From the NCBI RefSeq assembly GCF_004346205.1, contig NZ_SMAM01000003.1, positions 177,552 to 241,551 of the forward strand: a DNA stretch of 64,000 nucleotides, written 5' to 3'. Shown here piece after piece: positions 55,429 through 64,000 of this stretch. A program made the translations under genes and the position numbers. This DNA comes from Bibersteinia trehalosi (GTDB lineage Bacteria > Pseudomonadota > Gammaproteobacteria > Enterobacterales > Pasteurellaceae). Each line of letters starts with the position of its first letter. Position 1 is the stretch's first letter. The notes under the pieces were generated by a model. It did not search any database and was not told the DNA's origin. It worked only from the letters and a program-made list of their open reading frames with translations.

Positions 55429-57884
55429 TAGTGTGATCCTCCGTGTAATGTGCGTAAAATATCTGCAAAGATGCCTGCAGCGGTCACTTTATTACCTGCA
55501 CCATAACCACGCAATAAGAGTGGAATTGGGCTGTAGTAACGAGTGTAGAATGCTAATGCATTTTCACCATTTTTCACTTTATAGAGCGGATCATCACCAT
55601 CGACTTCTTTAATCGCTACTTTGCATTTGCCGTTATCAATTGAACCAACATAGCGTAGCACTTTTCCACAAGCGGTCGCTTTTGCCACTTTTTCTGCAAA
55701 ATCAGCATCTAAACTCGGCAACATGGCTAAAAATTCTGTGGTAGATTTGCCTTCGCTAAAGCCCTGTGGCAACACGCCTTCTACCTCAATATCACTTAAT
55801 TCCAAGCGTAAACCACATTCACGTGCAAGAATTAACAATTTGCGAGCGACGTCTTGCCCAGATAAATCATCACGAGGATCGGGCTCGGTGAAGCCTTTTT
55901 CTTTCGCGTTTAAGGTTGCTTCAGAAAGCGTTGCGCCTTCTTCCAATTTACCGAAAATATAGGAGAGTGAACCTGATAAAATCCCTTCAAAACGTTGCAC
56001 TTCATCGCCAGCAGCAAGCAGATTTTGTAAGTTTTCGATTACAGGTAAGCCTGCTCCAACATTCGTTTCATACAGGAATTTATGGCTACTTTGGCGAGCA
56101 TTTTCACGCATTAACTGATAATACTCATAGCTGCCTGTATTGGCTTTTTTGTTTGGGGTGATCACGTGGAAACCTTCTTTTAATGCACGTGCATAAAGGT
56201 TGGCTACTGATTGGGCGGTGGTACAATCCACAAATACAGGGTTTACAACATGATGCAATTTAATGAAAGAGAGTAATACATCAAAATCAGATGGTTGGGT
56301 AGCATTGGCTAAATCTTCACGCCAGTTATCCAGATTTAAACCGTTTTCATTGAGCAACATTTTGTTGGAATTTGCCAAAGCACAGACACGGATTTCAATA
56401 TCCTTCTTTGCAAGATATTCCTTTTGCTGTTTTACTTGCTCAATCAGTTCGCCGCCAACACCGCCAACACCAACTAAAAACATATCCACCACTTTTTTGT
56501 TGTTGAATAGCATTTTGTGGGTCGATTTTACGGCTTCGATTGCTTTATTTTGTGGCACAACGGCAGAGATTGAACGCTCGGAAGAGCCTTGTGCAATGGC
56601 AGTAATACTGATATTGGCTTGAGCCAGTGCCGAGAAGAAACGAGCGGAAATCCCTTTAGAAGTTCTCATACCATCTCCCACCACAGAAACGATAGAGAGA
56701 TCTTTTTGCATCTCAATTGGATCAAGGGCTTTTTCTTTTAATTCTTGAGCAAATTCCGCATTCAGAGCAGTAAGGGCTTTCTCTGCGTGCTTAGTGAGCA
56801 CACAGAAACTAATGCTGTATTCAGATGATGATTGAGTAATCAAAATGACCGACACATTTGCTTTTGCCATGGTGGAGAAAATACGAGCTGCCATTCCCAC
56901 CATACCTTGCATACCAGAACCTGACACGTTAAACATCACGACATTATCTAAGTTAGTAATGCCTTTCACTTTTAAGCCATCAGTCGCGACATTACCATCA
57001 ATGATTGTGCCTTTACCGTCTGGATTGCCAGTGTTTTTGATTAAGCACGGAATGTTAAGCGGCACAAGAGGCCCGATGGTGCGAGGATGGATCACTTTTG
57101 CGCCGAAGTAAGAAAGTTCCATTGCCTCTTGATAGCTCATTGATTCTAAGCAGATCGCATCAGGTACCAGACGTGGATCGCAGGTATAAACACCATCTAC
57201 ATCGGTCCAAATTTCGCAAATATCCGCTTTTAAGCAAGCAGCTAAACAAGCGGCAGAGTAGTCAGAACCGTTACGTCCTAAAAGCACTAATTCTCCATTC
57301 TCATTTCCTGCGGTAAAGCCTGCCATTAACACTACATTCTGTTTTGGAATTGAGCCAGCATCAACACGTTTGGTAGATTCTTCAATATCCACCGATGATT
57401 CTAAATAGCTGCCGTGAGCTAATAATTTTTCAACAGGATTAATACGAGTAACTTGATAACCTTTGGCTTCAAACCACGCCTGCATCATTGCAATCGAGAG
57501 TTTTTCTCCACGGCTATGCACTGTTGCACTGACATTATCTGGGCAGAATTTATCCGTTGCGGCTTGTTCTGCAATCTTGAGAATATCTGCAAGTTCCGTT
57601 TGAATAAAAGTGTGCAGACCATCTCGGTCAAATTGAGGATTGGCTTGATGTAACCCATTGATAATGTTGTTAAAAATGGTATTTGCGTCGTCTAAATGGG
57701 CTTGGAAATCGTCACCGCTTTGGGCTTTTTCCACAATGGCGACTAAGTGATTGGTAATTTTGGCGGGGGCAGAAAGCACAGCTGCTGCTTGGTCGCTTAG
57801 ATGGGCTTGTTCGATGATGCTTGCTGCTTGCATAAAGCGTTCGGCATTGGCAAGCGATGTGCCGCCAAATTTGAGTACTCGCAT
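55428..57884 (-). CDS. thrA: Bifunctional aspartokinase I / homoserine dehydrogenase I
   Basis: Carries out the first and third steps from aspartate to threonine. The 818-residue protein has an aspartokinase domain ([17 protein letters not shown] at 1-17; [18 protein letters not shown] about 215), tandem ACT regulatory domains (about 310-460) where threonine acts, and a C-terminal homoserine dehydrogenase (nucleotide-binding [16 protein letters not shown] about 470; [37 protein letters not shown]). Length matches ThrA (820). I chose the ATG at 57884, behind AGGAGCAACCT, because the upstream frame runs through the attenuator. Expression is governed by the thrL leader. Confidence 0.95.
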   Translation of the reverse strand: MRVLKFGGTSLANAERFMQAASIIEQAHLSDQAAAVLSAPAKITNHLVAIVEKAQSGDDFQAHLDDANTIFNNIINGLHQANPQFDRDGLHTFIQTELADILKIAEQAATDKFCPDNVSATVHSRGEKLSIAMMQAWFEAKGYQVTRINPVEKLLAHGSYLESSVDIEESTKRVDAGSIPKQNVVLMAGFTAGNENGELVLLGRNGSDYSAACLAACLKADICEIWTDVDGVYTCDPRLVPDAICLESMSYQEAMELSYFGAKVIHPRTIGPLVPLNIPCLIKNTGNPDGKGTIIDGNVATDGLKVKGITNLDNVVMFNVSGSGMQGMVGMAARIFSTMAKANVSVILITQSSSEYSISFCVLTKHAEKALTALNAEFAQELKEKALDPIEMQKDLSIVSVVGDGMRTSKGISARFFSALAQANISITAIAQGSSERSISAVVPQNKAIEAVKSTHKMLFNNKKVVDMFLVGVGGVGGELIEQVKQQKEYLAKKDIEIRVCALANSNKMLLNENGLNLDNWREDLANATQPSDFDVLLSFIKLHHVVNPVFVDCTTAQSVANLYARALKEGFHVITPNKKANTGSYEYYQLMRENARQSSHKFLYETNVGAGLPVIENLQNLLAAGDEVQRFEGILSGSLSYIFGKLEEGATLSEATLNAKEKGFTEPDPRDDLSGQDVARKLLILARECGLRLELSDIEVEGVLPQGFSEGKSTTEFLAMLPSLDADFAEKVAKATACGKVLRYVGSIDNGKCKVAIKEVDGDDPLYKVKNGENALAFYTRYYSPIPLLLRGYGAGNKVTAAGIFADILRTLHGGSH

Positions 57885-57923
57885 AGGTTGCTCCTGTAAA
57901 TTGTGATTTTGCAAATTTTTATA

Positions 57924-57954
57924 CAAAAAAACCCGCTTGTATCAGCGGGTTTTC
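57924..57954 (-). terminator. thr attenuator (intrinsic terminator)
   Basis: On the minus strand AACCCGCT-GATACA-AGCGGGTT is followed by TTTTT. It lies 17 bases after the thrL stop codon and before thrA, the classic attenuator position. The second arm carries ACAAGCGGG, one base off the uptake-signal core. Confidence 0.88.
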
Positions 57955-57970
57955 AGTTATTCCTTTCGTT

Positions 57971-58051
57971 TTACAGCCAACGCTTACCCGCACTATGTTG
58001 GCACATAATGGTAGTAATCATCGTGGTGGTCATCATTGTAAAACGGTTCAT
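57971..58051 (-). CDS. thrL: thr operon leader peptide
   Basis: A 26-codon frame with ATG at 58051 and TAA at 57973-57971 begins MNRFTMMTTTMITTIMC. It holds six threonine codons (5, 8-10, 13, 14) and two isoleucine codons (12, 15) in the first 15 residues, the design of a Thr/Ile attenuator. When these tRNAs are uncharged the ribosome stalls and the terminator at 57924-57954 does not form. The ribosome-binding region (58061-58069) pairs with GcvB over 9 bases. Confidence 0.92.
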   Translation of the reverse strand: MNRFTMMTTTMITTIMCQHSAGKRWL

Positions 58052-58060
58052 AGAGATTTT

Positions 58061-58069
58061 TTGTGTTTG
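58061..58069 (-). promoter_or_regulatory. Predicted GcvB binding site at thrL
   Basis: On the minus strand CAAACACAA, 9-17 bases before the thrL ATG, is fully complementary to TTGTGTTTG in the GcvB seed (33046-33054). thrL is reported as a GcvB target in enterobacteria. Confidence 0.55.
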
Positions 58070-58086
58070 ATAGTAAAACGGCTTAG

Positions 58087-58115
58087 AGCATGCGCGAAAA
58101 TAGATTTTTTGTCAA
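58087..58115 (-). promoter_or_regulatory. Candidate thr operon promoter
   Basis: On the minus strand a perfect TTGACA (58115-58110) and, 17 bp later, a weak CATGCT (58092-58087). The start would be near 58080, giving a 30-base leader before thrL. The -10 is poor, so the placement is tentative. Confidence 0.4.
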
Positions 58116-58208
58116 TCATTTTTTGCCTAAATCATTTGTAGCTAAAAAAGCTTACAGATATAAATATTTTGGCTTTTTGTATGAGATTTACATATCTTTA
58201 CAGTTAAT

Positions 58209-58238
58209 TTGTTGCGTTTTTTTTTTTTTTTTTATGAT
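58209..58238 (+). promoter_or_regulatory. Putative adhesin promoter with a 17-T spacer (phase-variable)
   Basis: TTGTTG (58209-58214) and TATGAT (58233-58238) are 18 bp apart, and the spacer is almost entirely a run of 17 T (58217-58233). Gain or loss of T by slippage would change the spacing and hence strength. Start near 58245, about 160 bases ahead of the adhesin ATG. Confidence 0.6.
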
Positions 58239-58318
58239 AAGTAAGATTTAGCTTTAGATGGGTAATCTTTCTTTTGCTAAATCAATAATTACTTTAAAGA
58301 CTTATTCATAACCCTTTG

Positions 58319-58350
58319 GGGCAATCAAATTGTTGATTGCCCTCTTTTTT
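58319..58350 (+). terminator. Intrinsic terminator inside the adhesin leader
   Basis: GGGCAATCAA (58319-58328), loop ATTG, TTGATTGCCC (58333-58342), then TCTTTTTT. A perfect 10-bp stem, 57 bases before the adhesin ATG and on the same strand. Transcripts from the T-tract promoter would meet it before the gene: either an attenuator or the end of a ~105-nt small RNA. Confidence 0.8.
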
Positions 58351-58406
58351 ATAAGATGAATAAGGCAACAAGATATTAAAGTACTTAGTACAAGGATATT
58401 TAAATC

Positions 58407-61400
58407 ATGAATAAAGTATTCAAAGTTATTTGGAATGCTGCCAGTCAAACGTGGGTGGCGGTATCTGAACTTCAACGTGTTAAAGGCAAAACGAAATCTA
58501 AATCGTTAGCGAAGCCTGTTTTAGTGGCAGTTAGTGCTGCAACAGCTGGGGCGACGATGATTGGTGGCGTTCAAGCAGCGGTTTCTGTAACAGAAGACAC
58601 CGAAAACTATCTTTTAACTTACGATGGTTCGGCAGCATCAGGTTTCCACTACATTTCTCAAGGTGTTAACGTTACTTCACCTTCAAGTAGCTCTGTAATT
58701 TACGGTGTAAATATTACAGGTTATTCCACTGATGTTTTGGTTGGTTCAAATTTGACTACCGAGGCTCCAGCAGCAACTATTTTTGGTCAACATTCTAAAG
58801 TAACTGGTCAAAATTCTAGGTATGCGATTGCGGTTGGTCATAATACTACTGCTGGCGGTCTTTCAAGCCTTGCGATGGGTCCAAGTGCAAACGCAACTTC
58901 GCAAGGCGATGTCGCTATTGGTGCTGGGGCGAGTACCATAGCAAAAGGTCATAACCAAAAAATTGCTATTGGTACAAATGCTAAAGCCATGGGTGAGGCG
59001 GGTATCGCAATCGGTTTAAATGCAAAAGCTTACAGTACCCAAGACACACTTGCGGAAGATGGCATCATTGATTCAGCAGCAAATTCAAACAATATGCATG
59101 GTCGTGATGTGGCGATCGGTGGCTTTGCGGTGGCAACGGGGGGTAGCTCGGTAGCGATCGGCCGTGTGGCGACTGCACAAGGTTCTGAATCTTTAGCATT
59201 TGGTCGTTTAACTTACGTACAAAAAACGGGTGAACACTCTGCTTCTATCGGTTCGTACAATAACATCTCTGGGGCACAAACCAACGTATTAGGTATTTAC
59301 AATGCAAATATTACGGGTAATCACTCAAATATCGTGGGGGCATACAATAACCTAACGAGTAACCATTCGAATATCATCGGTTATGGCAATACCGTAACAG
59401 GCGATAATTCAACCGTAATTGGTACAAATGCAACCGTTTCAGGCAATATGTCTATCGCCATCGGCTATGGCAACCAAGTAACTGGCAATAATTCTGGTGC
59501 GTTTGGTGATCCAAATACCATTTCAGGTGATAGTTCTTATGCAGTAGGTAACGATAACACTGTTGCAAACAATAATACCTTTGTATTAGGCAACGAAGTA
59601 ACCACCAGCCAAGATAATTCTGTGGTACTTGGTGCAAATTCAGCGGATCGTGAAGCAACTGCAGAAAGCACAGCAACGATTAACAACCTGACTTACTCTG
59701 GCTTTGCCGGGGTAGGTTCAGCGGCAAACGGTGTAGTTTCTGTAGGTGCAAAAGGTGCTGAGCGCCAAATCATCAACGTGGCAGCAGGTAATATTTCAGA
59801 AAACTCAACCGACGCAATCAACGGTTCGCAACTTTACTGGGTTGCTGCTAACCTAGCTAACGCAACACAAAACTATTTCCACGTGAACAACGGTTCAAAT
59901 ACTGGTGGTGATAGTGCAACTAACTTTGGTGGCGTGGGCGTTTCTGCTGGTGCAACAGGGCTTTATGCTCTAGCCGCTGGTGAAAATGCCGTCGCAACCG
60001 ATCGCCGTAGTGTCGCAGTGGGTTATAACGCAAAGGTGTTATCTACTCAGAATAACCCTAGAGGTATCGGGCATACCGCCGTGGGTGAAAATACCTTAAT
60101 CAATAGCAACGTAAACGAAGGTGCGGTAGCTATTGGTGGCGGTGCAGCGGTTGGTGTGATTATGAGCAATGATTATAGCTCAGATAAAAAATCAACCGTT
60201 TTAGTGGCAAATAGCGAAACTGCAGCACAAGGTACAGCAATTGGTTCACGTGCATTTGCTTATGGTGCACAATCTTCTGCGTTAAGTGCAGACAGCTGGG
60301 CGATTGGTCAGTCATCTATTGCGCTTGGTGGCGATGATACAATGCGAGCTCACTCAGCATTAAGAAGTGCAGTGGCAGAGTATGCAGCTAAGACAGGTAC
60401 AAACCAAGTTTCGCAAAATAATGCTTATACCCGTGCAACAGGGTATAGCAATGTTTATGACACAGCAGTAGCTGCACGTGCAACTCGGTTTGCGCCGACA
60501 GCAGCTATTGGTGATGCCTCTATTGCTTTAGGTACACATGCTCAATCAGCAGGTGTGGCATCAAATGCTATTGGTACAAATGCGATTACTTTTAGTGACA
60601 TATCGAATGCCATTGGTTTTATGGCACAAGCTGGCGTAAGCGGTGGAGCTGGCAAAAATGCAAATGCATTTGGTACTGTTGCAGTAGCTTCAGGTAATGA
60701 TTCAAATGCTATTGGTCATAATGCAACGGCAAGTGGTGATGATTCTATCTCTATTGGTACGAATTCTACAGCTAGCGGTAATCAATCGATTGCAATCGGT
60801 TATGCAAACCAAGTAACGGGTGATAACTCTGGTGCATTTGGTGACCCTACTGTAATTTCGGGTAACCGTTCTTACTCTGTGGGTAACAATAATACCATCG
60901 CAAATGATGATACCTTTGTATTAGGTAGCACGGTAACCACCACACAAAATAATTCTGTAGTGTTAGGTGCGAACTCAACCGATCGTGCAGCAACCGCTGA
61001 AACCAGTGCAACTGTGAATGGCGTAACCTATGGTTCGTTTGCAGGTGTGGGTGCTGAAGCGAATGGTGTGGTATCTGTGGGTAAAGCAGGTGCTGAGCGT
61101 CAAATTATCAACGTGGCAGCGGGTAATGTCTCTGCAGACTCAACCGATGCGATTAACGGTTCTCAGCTTTACTTAGTAGCGGAAGAAGCTGCGAAGAAAT
61201 CTATTGTGGCTGCGGGTGAGAATATCAGTAGCGTAACCACCTCAACTTTAACCAATGGTTCTGTGGTTTATACCGTAAACGCCATTGATACCAATACGCA
61301 AGCCAGCGTAACGTCTAACGATGATTCGGTAACTATCACCACTTCAACGAATGCAAATGGTACAACCAATTATGACTTGTCATACACCGATAACGATACG

Positions 61401-64000
61401 GTTACCACGGTAAGTTATGGTCGTTCATACAACTCATCAGCTCAAGCGAATGCACCAATTAACGTTACCACTTCAACTAATTCAGATGGTTCTGTTGATT
61501 ATGCAATTAATGTGTTAACAACAGCATTAACCGTTGGGCAAAATGGTGCGGTATCTGTGCCAACAGGACGTAACAATAACTTGATGAATGCAACGCAAAT
61601 TCAAAATGCGATCAACAATTCAGGTTTCCAAATTGTTACAGGTACAGTGGAATTAGCAGGTGGTTCAGGTACGCAAGAGGGTGATTCTTACCAAACTTTA
61701 GTTACCCCAGGCGATCAGCTTATTCTGAAAGCGGGTAATAACTTGGTGATTAGCCAATCAACCGATCGTACGGTGACTTATGCGTTAAACCCTGATATTT
61801 CACTTAACAGCATTACTATCAACCCAGATCTTTCTGAAGAAGATGTGGGCATTGATATGGGCGATACCAAAATCACTAACCTTGCAAATGGTACAAACCC
61901 AAGTGATGCGGTGAATTTAAGCCAATTGAATGCAACCAAAACCTTTGTTCAAGCGGGTAACCATACTTCTGTAAACAGCACCACCAATGCAAACGGTTCA
62001 ACCAATTACATTGTGAATGCGGATAACGCTGTGGTAACTTCAACGGATGATTCTGTAACTGTTACTGCAACTTCAGCAACTAATGCAGATGGTACAACCA
62101 CTTATACCTATGATTTATCAGCTAATGTTTCAACGGGTAGCCTAAGTAACAACGCAAACGGTACAGTACAAGCGGATGAAACTGCAGGAAATCTTGCAAC
62201 AGTTGGCGATGTCGCAGATGCGATTAACAACAGCGGTTGGAACACCACATTAAGCGATGGTACTTCAGCACAAGTGAACCCAGGCGATGTAGTGAACTAT
62301 GTGGACGGCAATGGCACAACAGCTAACGTTGCATTAAATACCAGCACGGGTGCGGTTGAAGTGAGCTATGACGTTAATAACGCAAATGCAACCAACGCAA
62401 CCAACGGTAAAATTGATGCACCAACAGATGGGGCTAACTATGTTAACGCAACCACTTTAGTGGATACCATCAATAAAGCTGGCTGGAATGTCTTCCAAGA
62501 AACTGATGACGAAGCGAACTTAAAAGACACCGTAACTGCAGGCGATAACGTTGTATTTGCAAATGGTACAGACACTTTAGTGAATGTAGCCAACGATGGA
62601 AATACCACCACAATCACTTACAGCGTTAAAACTGGCGAGTTAAGCAACAATGCGAACGGTACAGTAAGCTTTGATGCAGCAAACGGCTCAGTGGCGACAG
62701 TAGACCAAGTAGCGGATGCGATTAACAACAGTGGTTGGAATACGACATTAAGCGATGGTACACAAGCTCAAGTGAACCCAGGCGATGTAGTGAACTACAC
62801 GAATGGTACAAACACTGTGGCGAACGTGACCCAAGATGCAGATGGCAACATCAACGTAAGCTATGACGTTGCGGGTGATTTAACCAACATTACCTCAATT
62901 ACCAACAACGCAGGTAATACGATTACTGTGGGTAACGGCACAACGACTGTGAACACAAGCGGCACAGCGGCAGTAGACCCGAACTCAAATGCGACCGACA
63001 TTGCGACTATTGGTGATATTGTTAACACGATTAACAACGTAAGCTGGACAGTCGCAGGTAACGGAGAAGACGTAGAGAAAATTACTGCGGGCGAAGTGGT
63101 GAACTTTGTAGACGGCAACAACACCGTTGCGGTGGTCACTGCAAATGAAACCACAGGTGGCGTGGATGTGACTTACCATGTTGAGGGTGATTTAGCGAAC
63201 ATTACGTCAATCAGCAACAACAATGGCACAACCATCAGCTTAGGCAACAACACAGTTAACGTAAACAATGCAACGATTAGCAACGTAGCAGAAGGTGTGA
63301 ACGGCACAGATGCGGTGAACGTGAACCAATTGAACAGCTCAATTGCAAGCGTGACCTGGAAAGTAACGGGTAACCACAGCGAAGAGAATGCAACTGTTGT
63401 AGGTAATGGCACAGTGAGCTTCAACGACTCAGACACCATTACGGCGAATGTAGAAGGCATGAACATCAGCTTTGATGTGAAAGCGGGTGATTTAAGTAGC
63501 AATGCGAATGGAACAGTAAGCTTCAGTAGCTCAAACGGCTCAGTAGCGACCGTAGACCAAGTAGCAGATGCGATTAACAACTCAGGCTGGCAAACCACAT
63601 TAAGCAATGGTAATACGACAGTAATCAATCCAGGCAATGTAGTAAACTACAGCAACGGTACAAACACTGTGGCGAACGTGACCCAAGATGCAGATGGCAA
63701 CATAAACGTAAGCTATGATGTGGCAGGTAATTTAACCAACATTACATCAATCACGAACAATGCAGGTAACACCATCACAGTGGGTAACGGTACTACAATT
63801 ACCAATACCAACGGCACAGCGGCGGTAGATCCAAACTCAAACGCAACGGACATTGCGACGATTGGCGACATTGTTAACACGATTAACAACGTAAGCTGGA
63901 CAGTTGCAGGTAACGGAGAAGACGTAGAGAAAATTACTGCGGGCGAAGTGGTGAACTTTGTAAACGGCAACAACACCGTAGCGGTGGTGACTGCAAATGC
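58407..64000 (+). CDS. Trimeric autotransporter adhesin (Hia/Hsf/YadA type), 3' end outside window
   Basis: An uninterrupted frame of 1,864 codons to the window edge, missing its C-terminal anchor. It begins with an extended signal peptide (MNKVFKVIWNAASQTWVAVS; mature start near residue 55, GVQA/AVS). Residues about 130-450 are YadA-like head repeats (AIGxxAxAxG), closed by neck 1 at about 452 (ERQIINVAAGN, then STDAINGSQLY); a second head follows to neck 2 at about 897. From about 905 a stalk begins, with NLSQLN-type necks and modules such as ADAINNSGW. The last 1.4 kb holds an 852-bp direct repeat (62634-63485 and 63486 on). It is dense in N-x-S/T sites. The protein would trimerise at the cell surface and bind host tissue or cells. 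Ribosome site AAGGA at 58392-58396. Confidence 0.93.
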   Translation, partial: MNKVFKVIWNAASQTWVAVSELQRVKGKTKSKSLAKPVLVAVSAATAGATMIGGVQAAVSVTEDTENYLLTYDGSAASGFHYISQGVNVTSPSSSSVIYGVNITGYSTDVLVGSNLTTEAPAATIFGQHSKVTGQNSRYAIAVGHNTTAGGLSSLAMGPSANATSQGDVAIGAGASTIAKGHNQKIAIGTNAKAMGEAGIAIGLNAKAYSTQDTLAEDGIIDSAANSNNMHGRDVAIGGFAVATGGSSVAIGRVATAQGSESLAFGRLTYVQKTGEHSASIGSYNNISGAQTNVLGIYNANITGNHSNIVGAYNNLTSNHSNIIGYGNTVTGDNSTVIGTNATVSGNMSIAIGYGNQVTGNNSGAFGDPNTISGDSSYAVGNDNTVANNNTFVLGNEVTTSQDNSVVLGANSADREATAESTATINNLTYSGFAGVGSAANGVVSVGAKGAERQIINVAAGNISENSTDAINGSQLYWVAANLANATQNYFHVNNGSNTGGDSATNFGGVGVSAGATGLYALAAGENAVATDRRSVAVGYNAKVLSTQNNPRGIGHTAVGENTLINSNVNEGAVAIGGGAAVGVIMSNDYSSDKKSTVLVANSETAAQGTAIGSRAFAYGAQSSALSADSWAIGQSSIALGGDDTMRAHSALRSAVAEYAAKTGTNQVSQNNAYTRATGYSNVYDTAVAARATRFAPTAAIGDASIALGTHAQSAGVASNAIGTNAITFSDISNAIGFMAQAGVSGGAGKNANAFGTVAVASGNDSNAIGHNATASGDDSISIGTNSTASGNQSIAIGYANQVTGDNSGAFGDPTVISGNRSYSVGNNNTIANDDTFVLGSTVTTTQNNSVVLGANSTDRAATAETSATVNGVTYGSFAGVGAEANGVVSVGKAGAERQIINVAAGNVSADSTDAINGSQLYLVAEEAAKKSIVAAGENISSVTTSTLTNGSVVYTVNAIDTNTQASVTSNDDSVTITTSTNANGTTNYDLSYTDNDTVTTVSYGRSYNSSAQANAPINVTTSTNSDGSVDYAINVLTTALTVGQNGAVSVPTGRNNNLMNATQIQNAINNSGFQIVTGTVELAGGSGTQEGDSYQTLVTPGDQLILKAGNNLVISQSTDRTVTYALNPDISLNSITINPDLSEEDVGIDMGDTKITNLANGTNPSDAVNLSQLNATKTFVQAGNHTSVNSTTNANGSTNYIVNADNAVVTSTDDSVTVTATSATNADGTTTYTYDLSANVSTGSLSNNANGTVQADETAGNLATVGDVADAINNSGWNTTLSDGTSAQVNPGDVVNYVDGNGTTANVALNTSTGAVEVSYDVNNANATNATNGKIDAPTDGANYVNATTLVDTINKAGWNVFQETDDEANLKDTVTAGDNVVFANGTDTLVNVANDGNTTTITYSVKTGELSNNANGTVSFDAANGSVATVDQVADAINNSGWNTTLSDGTQAQVNPGDVVNYTNGTNTVANVTQDADGNINVSYDVAGDLTNITSITNNAGNTITVGNGTTTVNTSGTAAVDPNSNATDIATIGDIVNTINNVSWTVAGNGEDVEKITAGEVVNFVDGNNTVAVVTANETTGGVDVTYHVEGDLANITSISNNNGTTISLGNNTVNVNNATISNVAEGVNGTDAVNVNQLNSSIASVTWKVTGNHSEENATVVGNGTVSFNDSDTITANVEGMNISFDVKAGDLSSNANGTVSFSSSNGSVATVDQVADAINNSGWQTTLSNGNTTVINPGNVVNYSNGTNTVANVTQDADGNINVSYDVAGNLTNITSITNNAGNTITVGNGTTITNTNGTAAVDPNSNATDIATIGDIVNTINNVSWTVAGNGEDVEKITAGEVVNFVNGNNTVAVVTAN
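62634..64000 (+). repeat. 852-bp direct repeat in the adhesin stalk
   Basis: Unit 1 is 62634-63485, unit 2 starts 63486 and runs off the end (515 bases seen). Anchors spaced exactly 852 bp: TAGACCAAGTAGC (62701 / 63553) and AACACTGTGGCGAACGTGAC (62811 / 63663). Each unit is 284 residues, in frame. A looser, related module starts near 62140. Confidence 0.85.

Noticed and set aside
57885..57926. Extended thrA N-terminus starting at 57926
   Set aside because: The added residues read through the attenuator T run; the ATG at 57884 has AGGAG and starts with the invariant MRVLKFGG.
62861..63976. Several long open frames on the minus strand (62861-63154, 63173-63637, 63713-63976)
   Set aside because: They lie fully inside the adhesin gene and arise from its repetitive N/T-rich codons read in antisense. 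No ribosome sites, and their products are repeats of each other.

Overview
The window is a stretch of chromosome from a Pasteurellaceae bacterium. Gene content and order resemble Haemophilus, Actinobacillus and Mannheimia. The DNA uptake signal scattered through it has the core ACAAGCGGT (for example near 7958, 31371, 34308, 39922, 55669), the form used by the Actinobacillus pleuropneumoniae / Mannheimia / H. ducreyi branch rather than the H. influenzae form. I do not assign a genus. There is no rRNA or tRNA gene, no CRISPR array and no intact transposase.

Layout. 1-930: the tail of an alpha/beta hydrolase and a SnoaL-like protein. 958-5683: dsbD, then the arginine importer artPIQM behind a tandem ArgR operator. 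5768-7867: an AhpD-like gene with a divergent AraC regulator, and an ElyC-like envelope gene. 7972-14456: an AT-rich seven-gene surface-glycan block (neuA, flippase, GT52 sialyltransferase, GT25, Wzy-like polymerase, two GT2). 14493-16204: MerP/MerT-like proteins behind a secreted transglutaminase-like protein. 16292-20503: leuS-lptE-holA. 20880-24624: thrS, then infC (AUU start), rpmI and rplT. 24680-31906: a P-loop kinase, a lipoprotein, an IS150-type remnant lodged in a terminator, an ABC exporter/importer pair without a binding protein, a YgjV-like protein, yajC-secD-secF and a frame-shifted ytfJ. 31986-37436: gcvA with the divergent sRNA gene gcvB, ilvE, ridA-like, yjjG, cysB, a DUF3108-type protein and trxA. 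37558-48676: a nucleobase permease, copZ-copA, yfeABCD with Fur-like boxes, a LysR/DoxX pair, a TerC protein and rsgA. 48714-57884: a SulP transporter, recD, pykA, sixA, thrB and thrA with the thrL attenuator leader. 58407-end: the first 1,864 codons of a giant trimeric autotransporter adhesin that runs off the window.

Themes. Amino-acid regulation ties distant parts together: GcvB, encoded at about 32990-33157, carries a GU-rich seed that is exactly complementary to the translation-start regions of artI, ilvE and thrL, all in this window. Surface variation is the other theme: a sialylated glycan block, and an adhesin whose putative promoter has a 17-T tract as its -35/-10 spacer followed by an intrinsic terminator inside the leader, an arrangement that looks both phase-variable and attenuated. 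Metal handling is a third (copper export, Fe/Mn import, MerTP-like, TerC).

All statements come from reading the sequence; no alignment, folding or database search was run.
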